In this document: piece after piece, positions 25,561 through 34,815 of the stretch
How positions within the stretch are numbered: position 1 is the stretch's first letter
Layout of the letters: the number at the start of each line of letters is the position of its first letter
From: Hyphomicrobiales bacterium
GTDB lineage: Bacteria; Pseudomonadota; Alphaproteobacteria; Rhizobiales; Rhizobiaceae
Length of the DNA: 64,000 bases
Assembly: GCA_900473045.1 (NCBI GenBank)
Contig: UCKS01000017.1
Span: forward strand, 1 to 64,000
Direction of reading: 5' to 3'
The notes under the pieces: model-generated
The model's database searches: none
The model's input: the letters and a program-made list of their open reading frames with translations, nothing else
Told to the model about the DNA's origin: nothing
Made by a program: the position numbers and the translations under genes

Positions 25561-25695
25561 CGCCTTTTGGTGTGGTTCTAGGGCATCTAGCTTCGGGATG
25601 GCGTCACGCGGAACGTCTCACGAATCGCGGACAACCAAAAATACCAAAGGAGCATTCTATTCGTTCAGGGGTTGTGCAGTGAATCGAGGCCTACA

Positions 25696-25857
25696 ATGAT
25701 GAATGTTGTTCCTGTTGCGCCGACCTGCAAAGCCGAAATGTCGATCTTGATCGCCGAGTTTCTCAAGAGTTCACTGAATGGACGTTGGTCAAGCGAGGAA
25801 TTGCTGCTTGCCATCGGAGACGCCGCTGACAGCGCATTGATGGATATGACTGAATAG
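25696..25857 (+). CDS. Small helical protein, GWTIDEAL family
   Basis: The 53-residue protein reads MMNVVPVAPTCKAEMSIL, then IAEFLKSSLNGRWSSEELLL and AIGDAADSALMDM. The second half matches the 62-residue protein at 24028 and the product at 43272, including the aromatic or charged residue before an acidic pair and a helical LLLAI-D-AD core. A short AGG precedes the first ATG, so initiation is probably weak. An alternative TTG start at 25672 is less likely. The function is unknown. Confidence 0.55.
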   Translation: MMNVVPVAPTCKAEMSILIAEFLKSSLNGRWSSEELLLAIGDAADSALMDMTE

Positions 25858-25900
25858 TCCGCACCTCTGTATGCTGTCCTGGCTTTGTCGTTGTTGGGCG

Positions 25901-25925
25901 GGAACCAATGCCCGTGCGTGGCGTT
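25901..25925 (+). promoter_or_regulatory. Perfect EcfG (general stress sigma) promoter
   Basis: GGAAC (25901-25905), exactly 16 bases, CGTT (25922-25925), followed 29 bases later by the ATG at 25955. All nine consensus bases match. Confidence 0.75.
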
Positions 25926-25954
25926 CAATGCACCGAGCATGTAAAAGGAATTCA

Positions 25955-26356
25955 ATGAAAAAGCTAATTTAGACCGTCGGCGCCGCTGCCATTGCAGTGA
26001 TGGCTGGTCTTACGGCCGTTACGCCAGTGTCAGCCGCTCCATTCGCTCCAGCGAAGTCTGAAGCGACGTCTGACGTGCGCCTCGTCCAAGATGGATTCGG
26101 CGACGATGATGATGGCGAACAACTCTGGACGAAGCGCCAGAACAGTAGGCATGATCGCGCAGAGCGCCGCCACGATAGGCGCAGCGATCGTTTTGATCGA
26201 CGATACGATCGCCGCCACGATCGTGCTGAGCGACGCCAGGACCGGCGCGGGTATTGGAATGGACACCGTGGCTATCGTGAACATCGTCGTGGTTATCGCC
26301 GCCACAGCGACGGCTACTACTATTCAAACGACGTGTTCCAGCTGTTCGTTCGCTAA
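25955..26356 (+). pseudogene. Exported Arg/His-rich protein gene with an early amber codon
   Basis: AAAAGGAATTC precedes ATG 25955, which opens a signal-peptide gene: MKKLI, then TAG at codon 6 (25970-25972), then TVGAAAIAVMAGLTAVTPVS and a cleavage site AAPF. The mature part is dominated by Arg, Asp and His (HDRAERRHDRRSDRFDRRYD). Only a GTG/ATG at about 25997-26000 could rescue translation. That would leave a very short, weak signal and no ribosome binding site. The perfect promoter, the good start and a downstream terminator show the gene was recently functional. Amber readthrough or a sequencing error are alternatives. Confidence 0.75.
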
Positions 26357-26363
26357 CTGCATG

Positions 26364-26392
26364 GTCGTCACGTTAATTGGTGGCGGCTTTTT
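26364..26392 (+). terminator. Rho-independent terminator
   Basis: GTCGTCAC (26364-26371) pairs with GTGGCGGC (26380-26387) using two G-T pairs, then TTTTT. It closes the transcript of the Arg-rich exported protein gene. Confidence 0.6.
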
Positions 26393-26964
26393 ATCGGAGA
26401 GGGCACCACTGACTTACCCGAGTTCTGCAGAGGCCGCACGATGAGAGATGGTAACCAAGACCGCGCGCTAGGCGCCAGCTTTGACTCCTGAATCTCGCGG
26501 GGGATCACGGGGAGCCTTTCGATATCCTTCATTGCCGCTAAGACATTGCCCGCTGCGGCGTTGAACTCGGTCTTTGCTTCCGCTGGGCATTGCAAGGAAC
26601 GAGTTCGCCTGTGTCGAGAACCAGGGATTTCTTTGAGGATATCGGGAGGCGCGCCCGCATCTAGAGAAGTATTCCGTGCGCGCGCACCGACGATCCAAGG
26701 GTGGCTTTCGATGGCAGCGTCCATGTCCCATGGACTTCGATGTCGTTCTTCTCGTGCCTCGGCATCATGCCTAGATGGGTTTGGCGACCAGCCAAGTCAA
26801 CGTAGGGCGGGGCGGCCCGTTAGACACCAGAGTGTGCCATCACTGTGGTTTGGCGGATATTTCGAACGACGCGAACCAGGCGTATGGTTTCGATCTCCAA
26901 GCCGAACGCGATGTAGACGGTAGAGAATCGTCCGGGCAGGCTATCCTCCCTGAGGCGGTTGGCC
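26393..26964. other. Stretch without a supported gene
   Basis: Frames on both strands, such as 26368-26724 minus, are open but have no recognisable domain and no good ribosome binding site. I could not assign anything. Confidence 0.3.
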
Positions 26965-27501
26965 TTAATAACTGGCGCGTGCTTGCGTCTCCTTACGTAC
27001 GCGCTTCCATCGGTCGAATTCGAGAAGCGCGTCGGGGAGCGCGCGATGAGGCGGCGAGGCGGGTTCAGTCTGTTCGATGACTTCATTGACGATGAGCAGC
27101 ATTTCCTCCTCCGACAGCGATTTTCCGAAAACCGCTTGGGCGACAGCCACGAAGGACTCGTCCGATTTCCGAAGTCGAAGCGCGTGGCGAGGATGCCCCG
27201 CCGCCCGTAACAGAGCGCTCAGCCACTTCCCGTCCCATGACGGTGCGCTTGCGTAGAGATCATGTCCCGAGAGGGTCTCGACCATTTCGTCTGCAATGAT
27301 CGACACCGTGACACCCTCCTTTTCGAGTAGCTCCCTCGATATTCCGTGGATGGCTTCCGCTTCCGAAGACCAGTCGGTCCAGTCAGGTGCAGGTCTGATC
27401 AGGAAAGTCCGCGAGCGCCCATCCTCGAATACCCAAGCGACTTCTACAGGGTAGCTCTGCTTGCTGAGCGAGGAGGCTTCGAAGTCAAGGAAAACGAGCA
27501 T
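26965..27501 (-). CDS. DnaQ-like 3'-5' exonuclease domain protein
   Basis: The 178-residue protein starts MLVFLDFEASSL, the Exo I motif with paired acidic residues D and E. It continues with WTDWSSEAEAIHGIS, a middle segment with HDLYASAPSWDGKWL (Exo II-like D), and ends with PPHRALPDALLEF (Exo III-like HRALPDA with H and D). This is the DEDDh pattern of DnaQ-type exonucleases and RNase T relatives. It is a stand-alone domain without a polymerase partner, so it may act on RNA or in DNA repair. No operon partner is evident. Confidence 0.8.
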   Translation of the reverse strand: MLVFLDFEASSLSKQSYPVEVAWVFEDGRSRTFLIRPAPDWTDWSSEAEAIHGISRELLEKEGVTVSIIADEMVETLSGHDLYASAPSWDGKWLSALLRAAGHPRHALRLRKSDESFVAVAQAVFGKSLSEEEMLLIVNEVIEQTEPASPPHRALPDALLEFDRWKRVRKETQARASY

Positions 27502-27799
27502 GGACGGCCAGAGCGTTGTTCGGATAGTTGTAATCTAGTGCGCGATCCCATCGGCGGAAGGGCAGGACCTGCATTTTGGTGTTCTCGGTGAGGTCCAATT
27601 CCATGTGCCTAGCCGCCACGCATCAGTCGCCTGCGACAGTGTCCTTTCGCACCAAAAACAAACGAAGCGGAACAGATCGGGACTTCACGAGTTTGACACT
27701 GCTCGGCACGGAGCCGAACCGTGTTGGCTCGCTATAACGGGGTGCTAGTGCACCGGAATTCCTGCGTTCTCCCAGACCAAATTGAAGAAGGCATCCGCC

Positions 27800-28674
27800 A
27801 TGCAAGACCCGACGACGAAGTATCCTAACCCTCCATTCCCAGAACAAAAGCAACCATTTCCGGGTCTTGCTGCCAAGATGACCCCCAAGCCAGATCACGG
27901 CGAGACTACGTATAAGGGGTCCGGTCGGCTGGGAGGCCGCAAGGCGTTGATCACAGGTGGCGATTCAGGAATGGGGCGCGCCGCTGCGATAGCCTACGCA
28001 CGCGAGGGTGCAGACGTTGCCATCAACTATCTGCCGGAGGAGGAGCCGGACGCTAGAGAAGTCATTGCGCTGATCGAAAGGGAAGGCCGCAAGGGCATTG
28101 CCTTGCCGGGCGACCTTCGCCAAGAGGCCTTCTGCGAGAAGCTCATCGAGGATGCGGTAAAGGCACCGGGCGGTCTCGATATTCTGGTTAACAATGCTGG
28201 TCGCCAGCAGCAGGCCGCATCGATATCCGACCTGACGACCGAAGCGTTCGATGCGACGATGAAGACCAACATCTATGCAATGTTTTGGCCGACGAAAGCG
28301 GCGCTAAAGCATCTCCAGCAGGGGTCGTCGATCATCCAGACCACCTCCGAACAGGCTTATGACCCATCCGAAAATCTCGTTGATTACGCCATAACCAAAG
28401 CGGCGGGCATGAGCTTCACCAAGTCGATGGCCAAGCAGCTCGGCCCCAGGGGTATCCGCGTCAATGGCGTCGCTCCCAGTCCAATTTGGACGCCGCTGCA
28501 GGTTGCGGGCGGTGCGACCATGGAGAAGCTCGTAAAGTTTGGTGGTGACACGCCAATGGGCCGCCGGGTCAACCTGCGGAACTGGCATCGATTTACGTCC
28601 AGCTTGCAGACAACAGTGCGAGTTTTTCGACGGGTCAAGTCTACGGGGCTGCCGGCGGGGGCGGCCAGCCTTGA
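27800..28674 (+). pseudogene. SDR oxidoreductase (YghA type), C-terminal frameshift
   Basis: The product starts MQDPTTKYPNPPFPEQKQPF and has the NAD(P)-binding motif TGGDSGMGRAAA, NNAGRQQQ and the catalytic Tyr-x3-Lys (VDYAITKAAG). It belongs to the long SDR group that includes E. coli YghA. At 28564-28566 one C is missing, so the frame changes to RRVNLRNWHRF. Restoring it gives GRPGQPAELASIYVQLAD and GAAGGGGQP with a stop at 28672-28674, the normal family ending. The altered C-terminus (about 37 residues) would probably prevent folding or tetramer formation. ATG 27800 is preferred over a TTG at 27782. It is followed by a zinc dehydrogenase gene. Confidence 0.82.
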
Positions 28675-28720
28675 TTGAAATCCGGGTAACGACTGGACAA
28701 CCAGAAACGAGGAAAGACCA

Positions 28721-29884
28721 ATGAAAGCTCTCACATGGCACGGAAGCGGCGACATTCGTTGCGAGGAAGTCGACGATCCGATCATCCAGGATGACCGCGA
28801 CGCCATCATCAAAGTGACCAGCTGCGCCATCTGTGGCTCTGACCTTCATCTCTATGGTGGCTTCGTCCCCGGCATGCATGCGGGTGATGTCATGGGTCAT
28901 GAGACGATGGGCGAAGTGGTCGAGGTTGGCAGCGGCAATTCGAAACTCAAAATAGGCGACCGTGTCGTTGTCCCCTTCACCATCTCCTGCGGTGACTGCC
29001 GTATGTGCAAATGGAAACTCTACTCACTTTGTGAGCGTTCCAATCCATCTGGCGCAATGCAGGCCAAGCAGATCGGCTACCCCACTGCAGGCCTGTTCGG
29101 CTATTCCGAGCTCTACGGCCGTTTTCCCGGCGGACAAGCTCAGTATTTGCGCATTCCGTACGCCGACGTGGGGCCGATCGTGGTGCCCAACGGGCTAAGC
29201 GACGAGCAGGTACTGTTCCTGTCGGACATCTTCCCGACTGGCTTTATGGCGGCCGAAAATTGCGATATCAAGCAGGGCCAGACCGTGGCCGTGTTCGGAT
29301 GCGGTCCCGTCGGCCTGTTCGCCATCAAGTCTGCATTCCTGCTGGGAGCGGAGCGCGTAATTGCAATTGACACCATCCCGGAGCGTCTCGCGCTGGCGCG
29401 GCAATCCGGCGCGGAGACGTTGGACTATACTGACGAGGACCTGCAACAGCGTATTCTCGATATGACGAAGGGTGAAGGACCCGACGCCGTAATCGAGGCA
29501 GTCGGATTGGAAAGCCACGGCGCTGGCGGTGTGATGGAAACTCTGCAGACCAAGCTGACGTCAACCGAACGGCCCTACGCTTTAAGCCAGGCGATCCTAG
29601 CCTGCCGACCAGGCGGCGTTGTTTCGCTTCCCGGAGTATTTGTCGGTTCTGCCGTTCCTGCCCCACTTGGGGCATTTATCGGCAAGGGGCTGACGCTCAA
29701 AACGGGTCAGACCCACGTTCAGCGTTATCTTGAGCCGTTAATGAGCTTGATTATGGAGGGCAAGATCGATCCGTCCTTCCTAATTACCCACCGCATCAGC
29801 TTGGAAGAAGGTCCGGAGGCATACAAGACTTTCCGCGACAAGGAAGACGGTTGCATCAAGGTTGTCATCCGACCGAACGGCTGA
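28721..29884 (+). CDS. Zinc-dependent alcohol/formaldehyde dehydrogenase-like protein
   Basis: The 387-residue medium-chain dehydrogenase has the catalytic-zinc ligands in [12 protein letters not shown] and GHETMGEV. The structural-zinc cysteines are in [15 protein letters not shown], and the Rossmann motif is [13 protein letters not shown]. It resembles the glutathione-independent formaldehyde dehydrogenase or threonine-dehydrogenase-like subgroup. GAGGAAAG lies upstream of the ATG. It lies just downstream of the broken SDR gene and upstream of a converging, decayed GFA-family gene. The substrate is unknown; aldehyde detoxification is a reasonable guess from the subgroup. Confidence 0.9.
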   Translation: MKALTWHGSGDIRCEEVDDPIIQDDRDAIIKVTSCAICGSDLHLYGGFVPGMHAGDVMGHETMGEVVEVGSGNSKLKIGDRVVVPFTISCGDCRMCKWKLYSLCERSNPSGAMQAKQIGYPTAGLFGYSELYGRFPGGQAQYLRIPYADVGPIVVPNGLSDEQVLFLSDIFPTGFMAAENCDIKQGQTVAVFGCGPVGLFAIKSAFLLGAERVIAIDTIPERLALARQSGAETLDYTDEDLQQRILDMTKGEGPDAVIEAVGLESHGAGGVMETLQTKLTSTERPYALSQAILACRPGGVVSLPGVFVGSAVPAPLGAFIGKGLTLKTGQTHVQRYLEPLMSLIMEGKIDPSFLITHRISLEEGPEAYKTFRDKEDGCIKVVIRPNG

Positions 29885-30353
29885 CAACCTCGAGGCCCGC
29901 GGCGCATGTGTCCGCGGGCCGAACCTGTTTTCGACCCGCCGTCGACATTTCACGCGACGTTCGAACAACGCTATGCGGTGATCTCACTCGTCGTTTATTT
30001 CCTGTCCTGTCGAACTGTTCTGAATTTGGTATAGCGGGAAGCCAATGCTCTCGTCGTTTGATCCACAACTCGTAATTTGGCACGAGGCCAGTCGGAGCGT
30101 CCTGCAAGCTTCCATGCTTGGTTCCGGCTTCTTGCTCCTCCACTGAATAGAGCCGTGAGCCGCATGAAGGGCAGAACTGGCGACCTTCGTGCACAGCCGT
30201 CTCGCCTTCAGTTTTGAAGTCAGCGGCAGCCACGCCAAAATACGTGAATGCCGATCCGCTTTCCTGTCTGCAGTCAGTGTAATGGCACATTCCCACTCGT
30301 TTCGGGTCACCATTCACCGAAAACGCCACCTAGCCACACGCACGTGGTGGCAT
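29865..30353 (-). pseudogene. GFA-family (CENP-V/GFA) zinc protein, decayed at both ends
   Basis: The minus-strand frame contains the GFA zinc motifs CHYTDCRQESGSAF and FCPSCGSRLYSVEE and is close to the intact paralogue at 39010-39384. Its start is damaged: the expected GGCxCG-E-VAFSV segment reads MPPRACG, then TAG (30330-30332), then VAFSVNG. The first CxC zinc pair and a usable start are therefore lost. At the 3' end the frame overshoots the paralogue's stop and runs into the zinc dehydrogenase gene. A shorter product from the GTG at 30329 would lack a zinc ligand pair. Confidence 0.7.
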
Positions 30354-30409
30354 TTGGTACATATTCCCGGAACACCGCGGGCCATATTCTCGAGTTCGGA
30401 GTACAGACC

Positions 30410-30855
30410 ATGAGCGACCTCTATAACCTCTCACGCTTCATCGAGGCGCAGGCACCCGCTTACGACACTGCCCTTCGCGAGTTGGAGAGGGCAGCAAACA
30501 AAGCCACTGGATGTGGTTCATTTTCCCGCAGCTCGCCGGCCTCGGCCATTCGCCAACCGCGATCAGGTTTGCGGTTTCCGGGCTGGACGAGGCTCATGCA
30601 TATCTCGCCCACCCGTTGCTTGGTGATCGCCTTGTCCAGTGTACCTGCGCGATTAACGTGGTCCGCAATCGCACCGCCCATGAGATGTGCTGCTCTCCAG
30701 ACGACCTGAAGCTACACTCGTCGATGACGCTGTTTCGGGAGACGGCCAACGATCCCGAGCCGTTCCGCACGCGCTACTTTGGCGGTGAGGCCGGTGCGAG
30801 GACCCTCGAACTTCTTAAAGAAGGACTTGCGCGCAGCGCAGGGCATCGATCGTAG
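30410..30855 (+). pseudogene. DUF1810 family protein, frameshifted
   Basis: The first frame reads MSDLYNLSRFIEAQAPAYDT and the second reads MWFIFPQLAGLGHSPTAIRF, then SPDDLKLHSSMTLF and RTLELLKEGL. These are the N- and C-terminal parts of a DUF1810 protein. One missing G at about 30494 (RAANKAT instead of RAGKQSHWMWF) separates them. The restored protein would be about 148 residues, the usual family length. The function of DUF1810 is not established. Confidence 0.85.
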
Positions 30856-30948
30856 GCATTTTATTAAGATTGTTGGCAAAGAGTCCTTTCTTGTAGCCGA
30901 CCGAATTCGTCGGGAGTGCGTTGTACATAACGAACGAAGGAGGCGAGC

Positions 30949-31350
30949 ATGTATCAGCGTACCGTCCTAGTCGTAGACGACGAACCATTGATCAGGATGG
31001 CCCTGGCGGATTGCCTTGCAGACGAAGGCTATGCTGTCCTGGAGGCCTCGAATGTCCTGGAGGCTGTTGCAGTGTTGGGTCGGCATCGGATCGACGCGCT
31101 GATTACCGACGTGGACATGCCTGGCGCGTTAAACGGCTTTGATCTGGTGAGACTGGTTGCCAGCTATGGGGCAAGGGTCGCGATGATCGTGACCTCGGGT
31201 GGCCACAGCGCAGCCGAGATCGAGGGAGAGCGGGTCTGCTTTCTGGCGAAGCCGTATCGGATGGAATCCATTCTTATGGAATTGGATAACCGGATGCCGT
31301 CATTTGAATATCCCGCGGCGGCTCTAACGGACGACGGGCTCCGAGCGTGA
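30949..31350 (+). CDS. Single-domain response regulator
   Basis: The 133-residue receiver has the acidic pair in VVDDEP, the phospho-acceptor aspartate in ITDVDMPG and the conserved lysine in FLAKPYR, with no output domain. GAAGGAGGCGAGC precedes the ATG. Stand-alone receivers of this kind act as phosphate relays or bind partners. In rhizobia many are linked to HWE kinases, of which two lie at 37.1 and 40.0 kb. It most resembles the receiver at 38272 (same TDVDMPG/TDIDMPG motif). Confidence 0.9.
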   Translation: MYQRTVLVVDDEPLIRMALADCLADEGYAVLEASNVLEAVAVLGRHRIDALITDVDMPGALNGFDLVRLVASYGARVAMIVTSGGHSAAEIEGERVCFLAKPYRMESILMELDNRMPSFEYPAAALTDDGLRA

Positions 31351-31497
31351 ACGAAATTGGGTGAGATCCCAGCATTTTTCCCTATCCAGCTTCTCTTTTT
31401 ATTGTGATTCATTAACCAGTCATTAATCCAAAATAGGTTGTATCGGCGAAGCTTCCCGGCTCATGAAGCGCAAATTTCAGTTTTAAGATGCTCTAAT

Positions 31498-32172
31498 ATG
31501 ACCAGTATTCACATGAATAATGGGACCGTTTCCGCGCTCCACACCCTCAGATCCTTAAGCTCAGACATGGCCACGACACAAAGCCAGGTAAGCTCTGGCC
31601 TCCGCATAAAAACAGCCGCCGGCAATGCTGCCTAGTGGTCGATCTCCACGACCATGCGTTCAGACAACACAGCGCTCGCTGCAGCTGCGGATGCGATTGG
31701 TCTCGACGCAGCGAAAGTCGATTGCCTATTCTGGCATGAGTGCCGTCATCAAGGTGCTGTCCGAGGTCAAAGCCAAGCTTGTGGCCGCGAAAGAACCTGG
31801 GGTGGACAAGGCGAAAATCCGGGCTGAGCTGGAGTAGCTCAAGGCACAGGTCGTCAGCATAGCGGAGTCGGCCAGCTTCAGTGGTCAAAACTGGCTGGAC
31901 ACCGATATAGCGGACATTAAGAACAGAGCACTTAACAGGTGTTCGGTGGTGTCTTCGTTCGTTAGGAACGGTGCTGGCGGTGTTGCAGTAAAATCGATGG
32001 AGATCGACCTCTCGATGATAGCCTTGTTCAACACCAACGGGTACGGCCTGCTTCAGACGGATGTACCTGTCGTGGCAACGGGTCCGACGACTCGGCAACT
32101 ACCACGTACAAGAGTATTTTAGTTTTGACGGGCCGATCACGCTGTCGCCAGCGGACAGCATTAGCTTCGATC
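31498..32172 (+). pseudogene. Second flagellin remnant
   Basis: The ATG at 31498 opens a typical rhizobial flagellin (MTSIHMNNGTVSALHTLRSL, QVSSGLRIKTAAGNAA). It is interrupted by TAG at 31633-31635 in place of the conserved tyrosine before WSISTTMRSDN. A frame change near 31715 follows (AKVD to AYSGMSAVIKVL), and then another TAG near 31835 (ELE then LKAQVVSIAESASFSGQNWL). Homology ends at SPADSISFD, about 32172, where a truncated ParE gene begins. Several independent lesions indicate an old pseudogene. The C-terminal third is missing. Confidence 0.9.
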
Positions 32173-32418
32173 GCCGAGCAGGGTACCCGTATGTTCGGAG
32201 TAGACCAGGCAAAACGCTACCACGATGAACTTTTCGCACTATTTGATCTGATAGCTGCTAATCCACGCATCGCACGCGAACGGAATGAGATCGAACCGCC
32301 CGTCAGAATTCATCCCTTCAAAGCACATCTCATCGTCTATCGGGTTGAACACGATGAGAAAATTTTCGTAGTGCGAATTCGCCACGGGCATGAAGATTGG
32401 GCAAGTATTTCAATATAG
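32168..32418 (+). pseudogene. ParE-family toxin, N-terminally truncated
   Basis: From about 32168 the frame reads SIAEQGTRMFGVDQAKRYHD, LFDLIAANPRIARERNEI, VRIHPFKAHLIVYRVE and IVRIRHGHEDWASISI, the body of a ParE/RelE-type plasmid stabilisation toxin. The first 18 or so residues of the family are replaced by flagellin sequence in another frame, and no antitoxin gene precedes it. The open frame starts artificially at 32125 inside the flagellin remnant. A catalytically important C-terminal region is present, but without start and antitoxin it is probably dead. Confidence 0.8.
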
Positions 32419-32506
32419 CGCCCCGGATGGAGCTGTGGGGTTTGGTAGGCCTTCGGTTCGAATTGGTTCAACGCGGTATGTGTCGCTGTACTTGAAAACT
32501 TGGTAG

Positions 32507-33442
32507 CTAAAGCGATAGTGAGATTGGGCAGTGCTCCTGATATCGGGCCGCTGCGCGAGAACCGCGCACATGCTCCACCAGCGCCTTCAGTTTCGGTGCC
32601 ATGTTGCGGCGGCTCGGATAGTAAAGATAGAAACCGGGAAAACGAGGGCAAAATTCTTCCAGGATCGGCACCAACTCCCCGCGCGCGAAGGCCGGGCGAA
32701 ACGTGTCCTCCATACCAAAGCTGACCCCTGCGCCCGCGACTGCAAGATTGATCATCAACGCCATGTCGGTGGTCGTGATCGTCTCCCCAACCGACACCGA
32801 GAAGGCACGGCCCCCCTCTTCAAACTCCCAGCGGTAGGGTGCGACACGCGCTTCCCGACGCCAACCAATGCAGCGGCGACCAGCGAGCTCGCTCGGATGC
32901 TGCGGTGTCCCGTATTGTTCAAGATAGCCCGGCGACGCCACGGCCAGTTGGCGCTGCTCACCCGAAACAGGTACGGCGATCATGTCTTGGGCAATCACTT
33001 CCCCGAGCCTCACCCCGGCATCATACCCTTCCGAAACGATATCGAACTCCTCGTCGGTGACGGTGACATGCATAGTCATGTCCGGATTTTCCTCAAGAAA
33101 GGAGGCTAGCAGCTGCCCGGACATAAAGCTCTCGGCAATCGACGAAACCGCAAGCGTCAGCCGCCCACGCGGCCGCCCGCGAAGATTCGCGGCCGCCTCG
33201 AGGGCACCCTCCATTTCGAGAAGTGCGGGAGCCGCCTCGGCGTAGAGCCGCTCGCCGGCCTCCGTCAGCGCAACGCTGCGGGTCGTACGACTGAGAAGCG
33301 CGATACCTACCGCCTCTTCGAGCTTTCGGATCGTCTGGCTGACGGCAGAGCGCGTCACGCCCAGTCGGTCGGCAGCGGCGCGAAAACTCTTTTCCTCGGC
33401 AACAAGAGAAAACACTGCAAGCGCGTTAAAGTCAGGTAGCAT
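32507..33442 (-). CDS. LysR-family transcriptional regulator
   Basis: The 311-residue protein has the LysR winged helix-turn-helix at about residues 4-60 (FRAAADRLGVTRSAVSQTIR) and a two-lobe effector-binding domain (GRLTLAVSSIAESF, then DAGVRLGEV). It is divergent from the short-chain dehydrogenase gene at 33552 with about 109 bases between starts. It should control that gene and the genes after it. The effector is unknown. It resembles the AaeR/LeuO-like regulators that flank short oxidoreductase clusters in rhizobia. Confidence 0.92.
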   Translation of the reverse strand: MLPDFNALAVFSLVAEEKSFRAAADRLGVTRSAVSQTIRKLEEAVGIALLSRTTRSVALTEAGERLYAEAAPALLEMEGALEAAANLRGRPRGRLTLAVSSIAESFMSGQLLASFLEENPDMTMHVTVTDEEFDIVSEGYDAGVRLGEVIAQDMIAVPVSGEQRQLAVASPGYLEQYGTPQHPSELAGRRCIGWRREARVAPYRWEFEEGGRAFSVSVGETITTTDMALMINLAVAGAGVSFGMEDTFRPAFARGELVPILEEFCPRFPGFYLYYPSRRNMAPKLKALVEHVRGSRAAARYQEHCPISLSL

Positions 33443-33551
33443 TGGTTAACTCTCCTTACCTCCCAGTAAACAAATAGGTGCCTTATCAGGACAATGCCTC
33501 AGGCTTATCTTCCGGGCAACCGCAGTGAAGCGGACAAAAGAGGAGAAAGTC

Positions 33552-34274
33552 ATGGACAAGGTTGTTCTCATCACGGGCGCTTCCAGCGGCATCGGCGTCG
33601 GCATTGCACACGAACTGGCAAAGGCTGGCGCGACCGTCGTGCTCGGCGCCCGCCGCAACGAGCGGTTGGAAGCCGTGGCCGAGGAAATTCGCGTGGCCGG
33701 CGGCAAGGTCATGACCCGCAAGGTCGACGTGACCGATTGTGCCGACGTCGCAGCCTTCGCCGAGGCTGCCCGCCAGAAATTCGGCGGGATCGATGTCATA
33801 GTCAACAATGCAGGCGTCATGCCGCTCTCGCTGATGGCGTCGTTGAAGGTCGAAGAATGGGACAGGATGATTGACGTCAACATCAAGGGCGTGCTCTACG
33901 GCGTCGCCGCCGTCCTGCAGGAAATGACCGAGCGCGGTTCGGGCCATATCATCAACATCGCCTCCATCGGCGCACTGGCGGTGTCACCGACTGCGGCTGT
34001 CTACTGTGCCACCAAATATGCTGTCCGCGCGATCTCCGATGGCCTTCGCCAGGAGAACGACAAGCTGCGCGTCACCTGCATCCATCCGGGTGTCGTCGAA
34101 AGCGAACTGGCCAGAACAATCAGCGATCCGACCGCGATCGAAGGTATGAAGACATACCGCGCCATCGCGTTAACGCCCGATGCCATTGGCCGAGCCGTCC
34201 GCTTTGCGATCGAGCAGCCCAACGATGTCGACGTCAACGAGATCGTCATCCGCCCGACCAGGGCAGCTTTCTGA
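33552..34274 (+). CDS. Short-chain dehydrogenase/reductase
   Basis: The 240-residue classical SDR has TGASSGIGVGIA, NNAGVMPLS and the catalytic Ser/Tyr/Lys in IASIGALAVSPTAAVYCATK. The ATG at 33552 (MDKVVLITG) follows GAGGAG with good spacing and starts directly at the Rossmann fold. The frame to 33525 is a needless extension. It is the first gene of a cluster with a broken carboxymuconolactone decarboxylase-like gene and an Atu4866-domain gene, divergent from LysR. The substrate is unknown. Confidence 0.92.
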   Translation: MDKVVLITGASSGIGVGIAHELAKAGATVVLGARRNERLEAVAEEIRVAGGKVMTRKVDVTDCADVAAFAEAARQKFGGIDVIVNNAGVMPLSLMASLKVEEWDRMIDVNIKGVLYGVAAVLQEMTERGSGHIINIASIGALAVSPTAAVYCATKYAVRAISDGLRQENDKLRVTCIHPGVVESELARTISDPTAIEGMKTYRAIALTPDAIGRAVRFAIEQPNDVDVNEIVIRPTRAAF

Positions 34275-34311
34275 CGAGCCGCTCAGGCATCAGCCAGTAA
34301 AGGAGGTTATC

Positions 34312-34799
34312 GTGCTTCAACAGATCAGGTCGCATTTCGCCGCGTCGCTTCTCGGCCTCTTTTCCGACGCCGTATTCACCCAGCCCACGGACCAAAGGCG
34401 GGAGCGCGGGCAGGCGGTGGTCCGTAGCCTGAACAACGGCATGACGCAGTCACGCTTGAAGGCATGCGGCGGGAATTCCCGTTGCTGGCCGAGGAGACCG
34501 AAGCCTACACACTGGACGACGTCTGGTCGCGCCCGGGTCTCCACAATCGGACACGCCAGCTCGCTGCGGTAGCGGCCTTCGCCGCCATTGGCGAGACGAC
34601 TTTCATGAGGGTTCATGCCGGCTACACGCTCAATATCGGCGGGTCGGAGGAAGAGCTCAAGGAGGTCATTTACATGGTGGCCGTACCGGCGGGCTTCCCT
34701 AACGCAATCGCCCGCCGCCCAAGTCCTGTCGCAGCTCTTCGAAGAGCGACGCCAAGCCAACGGTGGCGGACTCGCAGAAAAGCCCTGCAACGGCGACAG
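34312..34799 (+). pseudogene. Carboxymuconolactone decarboxylase-like protein, two frameshifts
   Basis: AAAGGAGG precedes a GTG at 34312. Reading in three segments gives an N-terminal part (FTQPTDQRRERGQAVVRSLN), a core (TLEGMRREFPLLAEETEAYT, ELKEVIYMVAVPAGFPNAIA) and an end (AAQVLSQLFEERRQANGGG), which together form a CMD/AhpD-type protein. The frame changes near 34450 (one base lost) and near 34711 (one C gained in CGCCCGCCGCCC). The two lesions make it non-functional as written. The family's catalytic cysteine/histidine motif was not evident, so the enzymatic role is uncertain even before decay. Confidence 0.8.
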
Positions 34800-34815
34800 G
34801 GAAGGAGGTTCGGCC

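Noticed and set aside
26368-26724. 118-codon minus-strand frame
   Set aside because: It starts without a ribosome binding site, crosses the terminator of the exported protein gene and shows no known motif.
27623-27898. Possible universal stress protein C-terminus on the minus strand before the SDR gene
   Set aside because: The ending RFGSVPSSV..SVPLRLFLV faintly resembles a UspA end, but the rest does not match, so it is not claimed. Otherwise the 27502-27799 interval holds nothing I can support.
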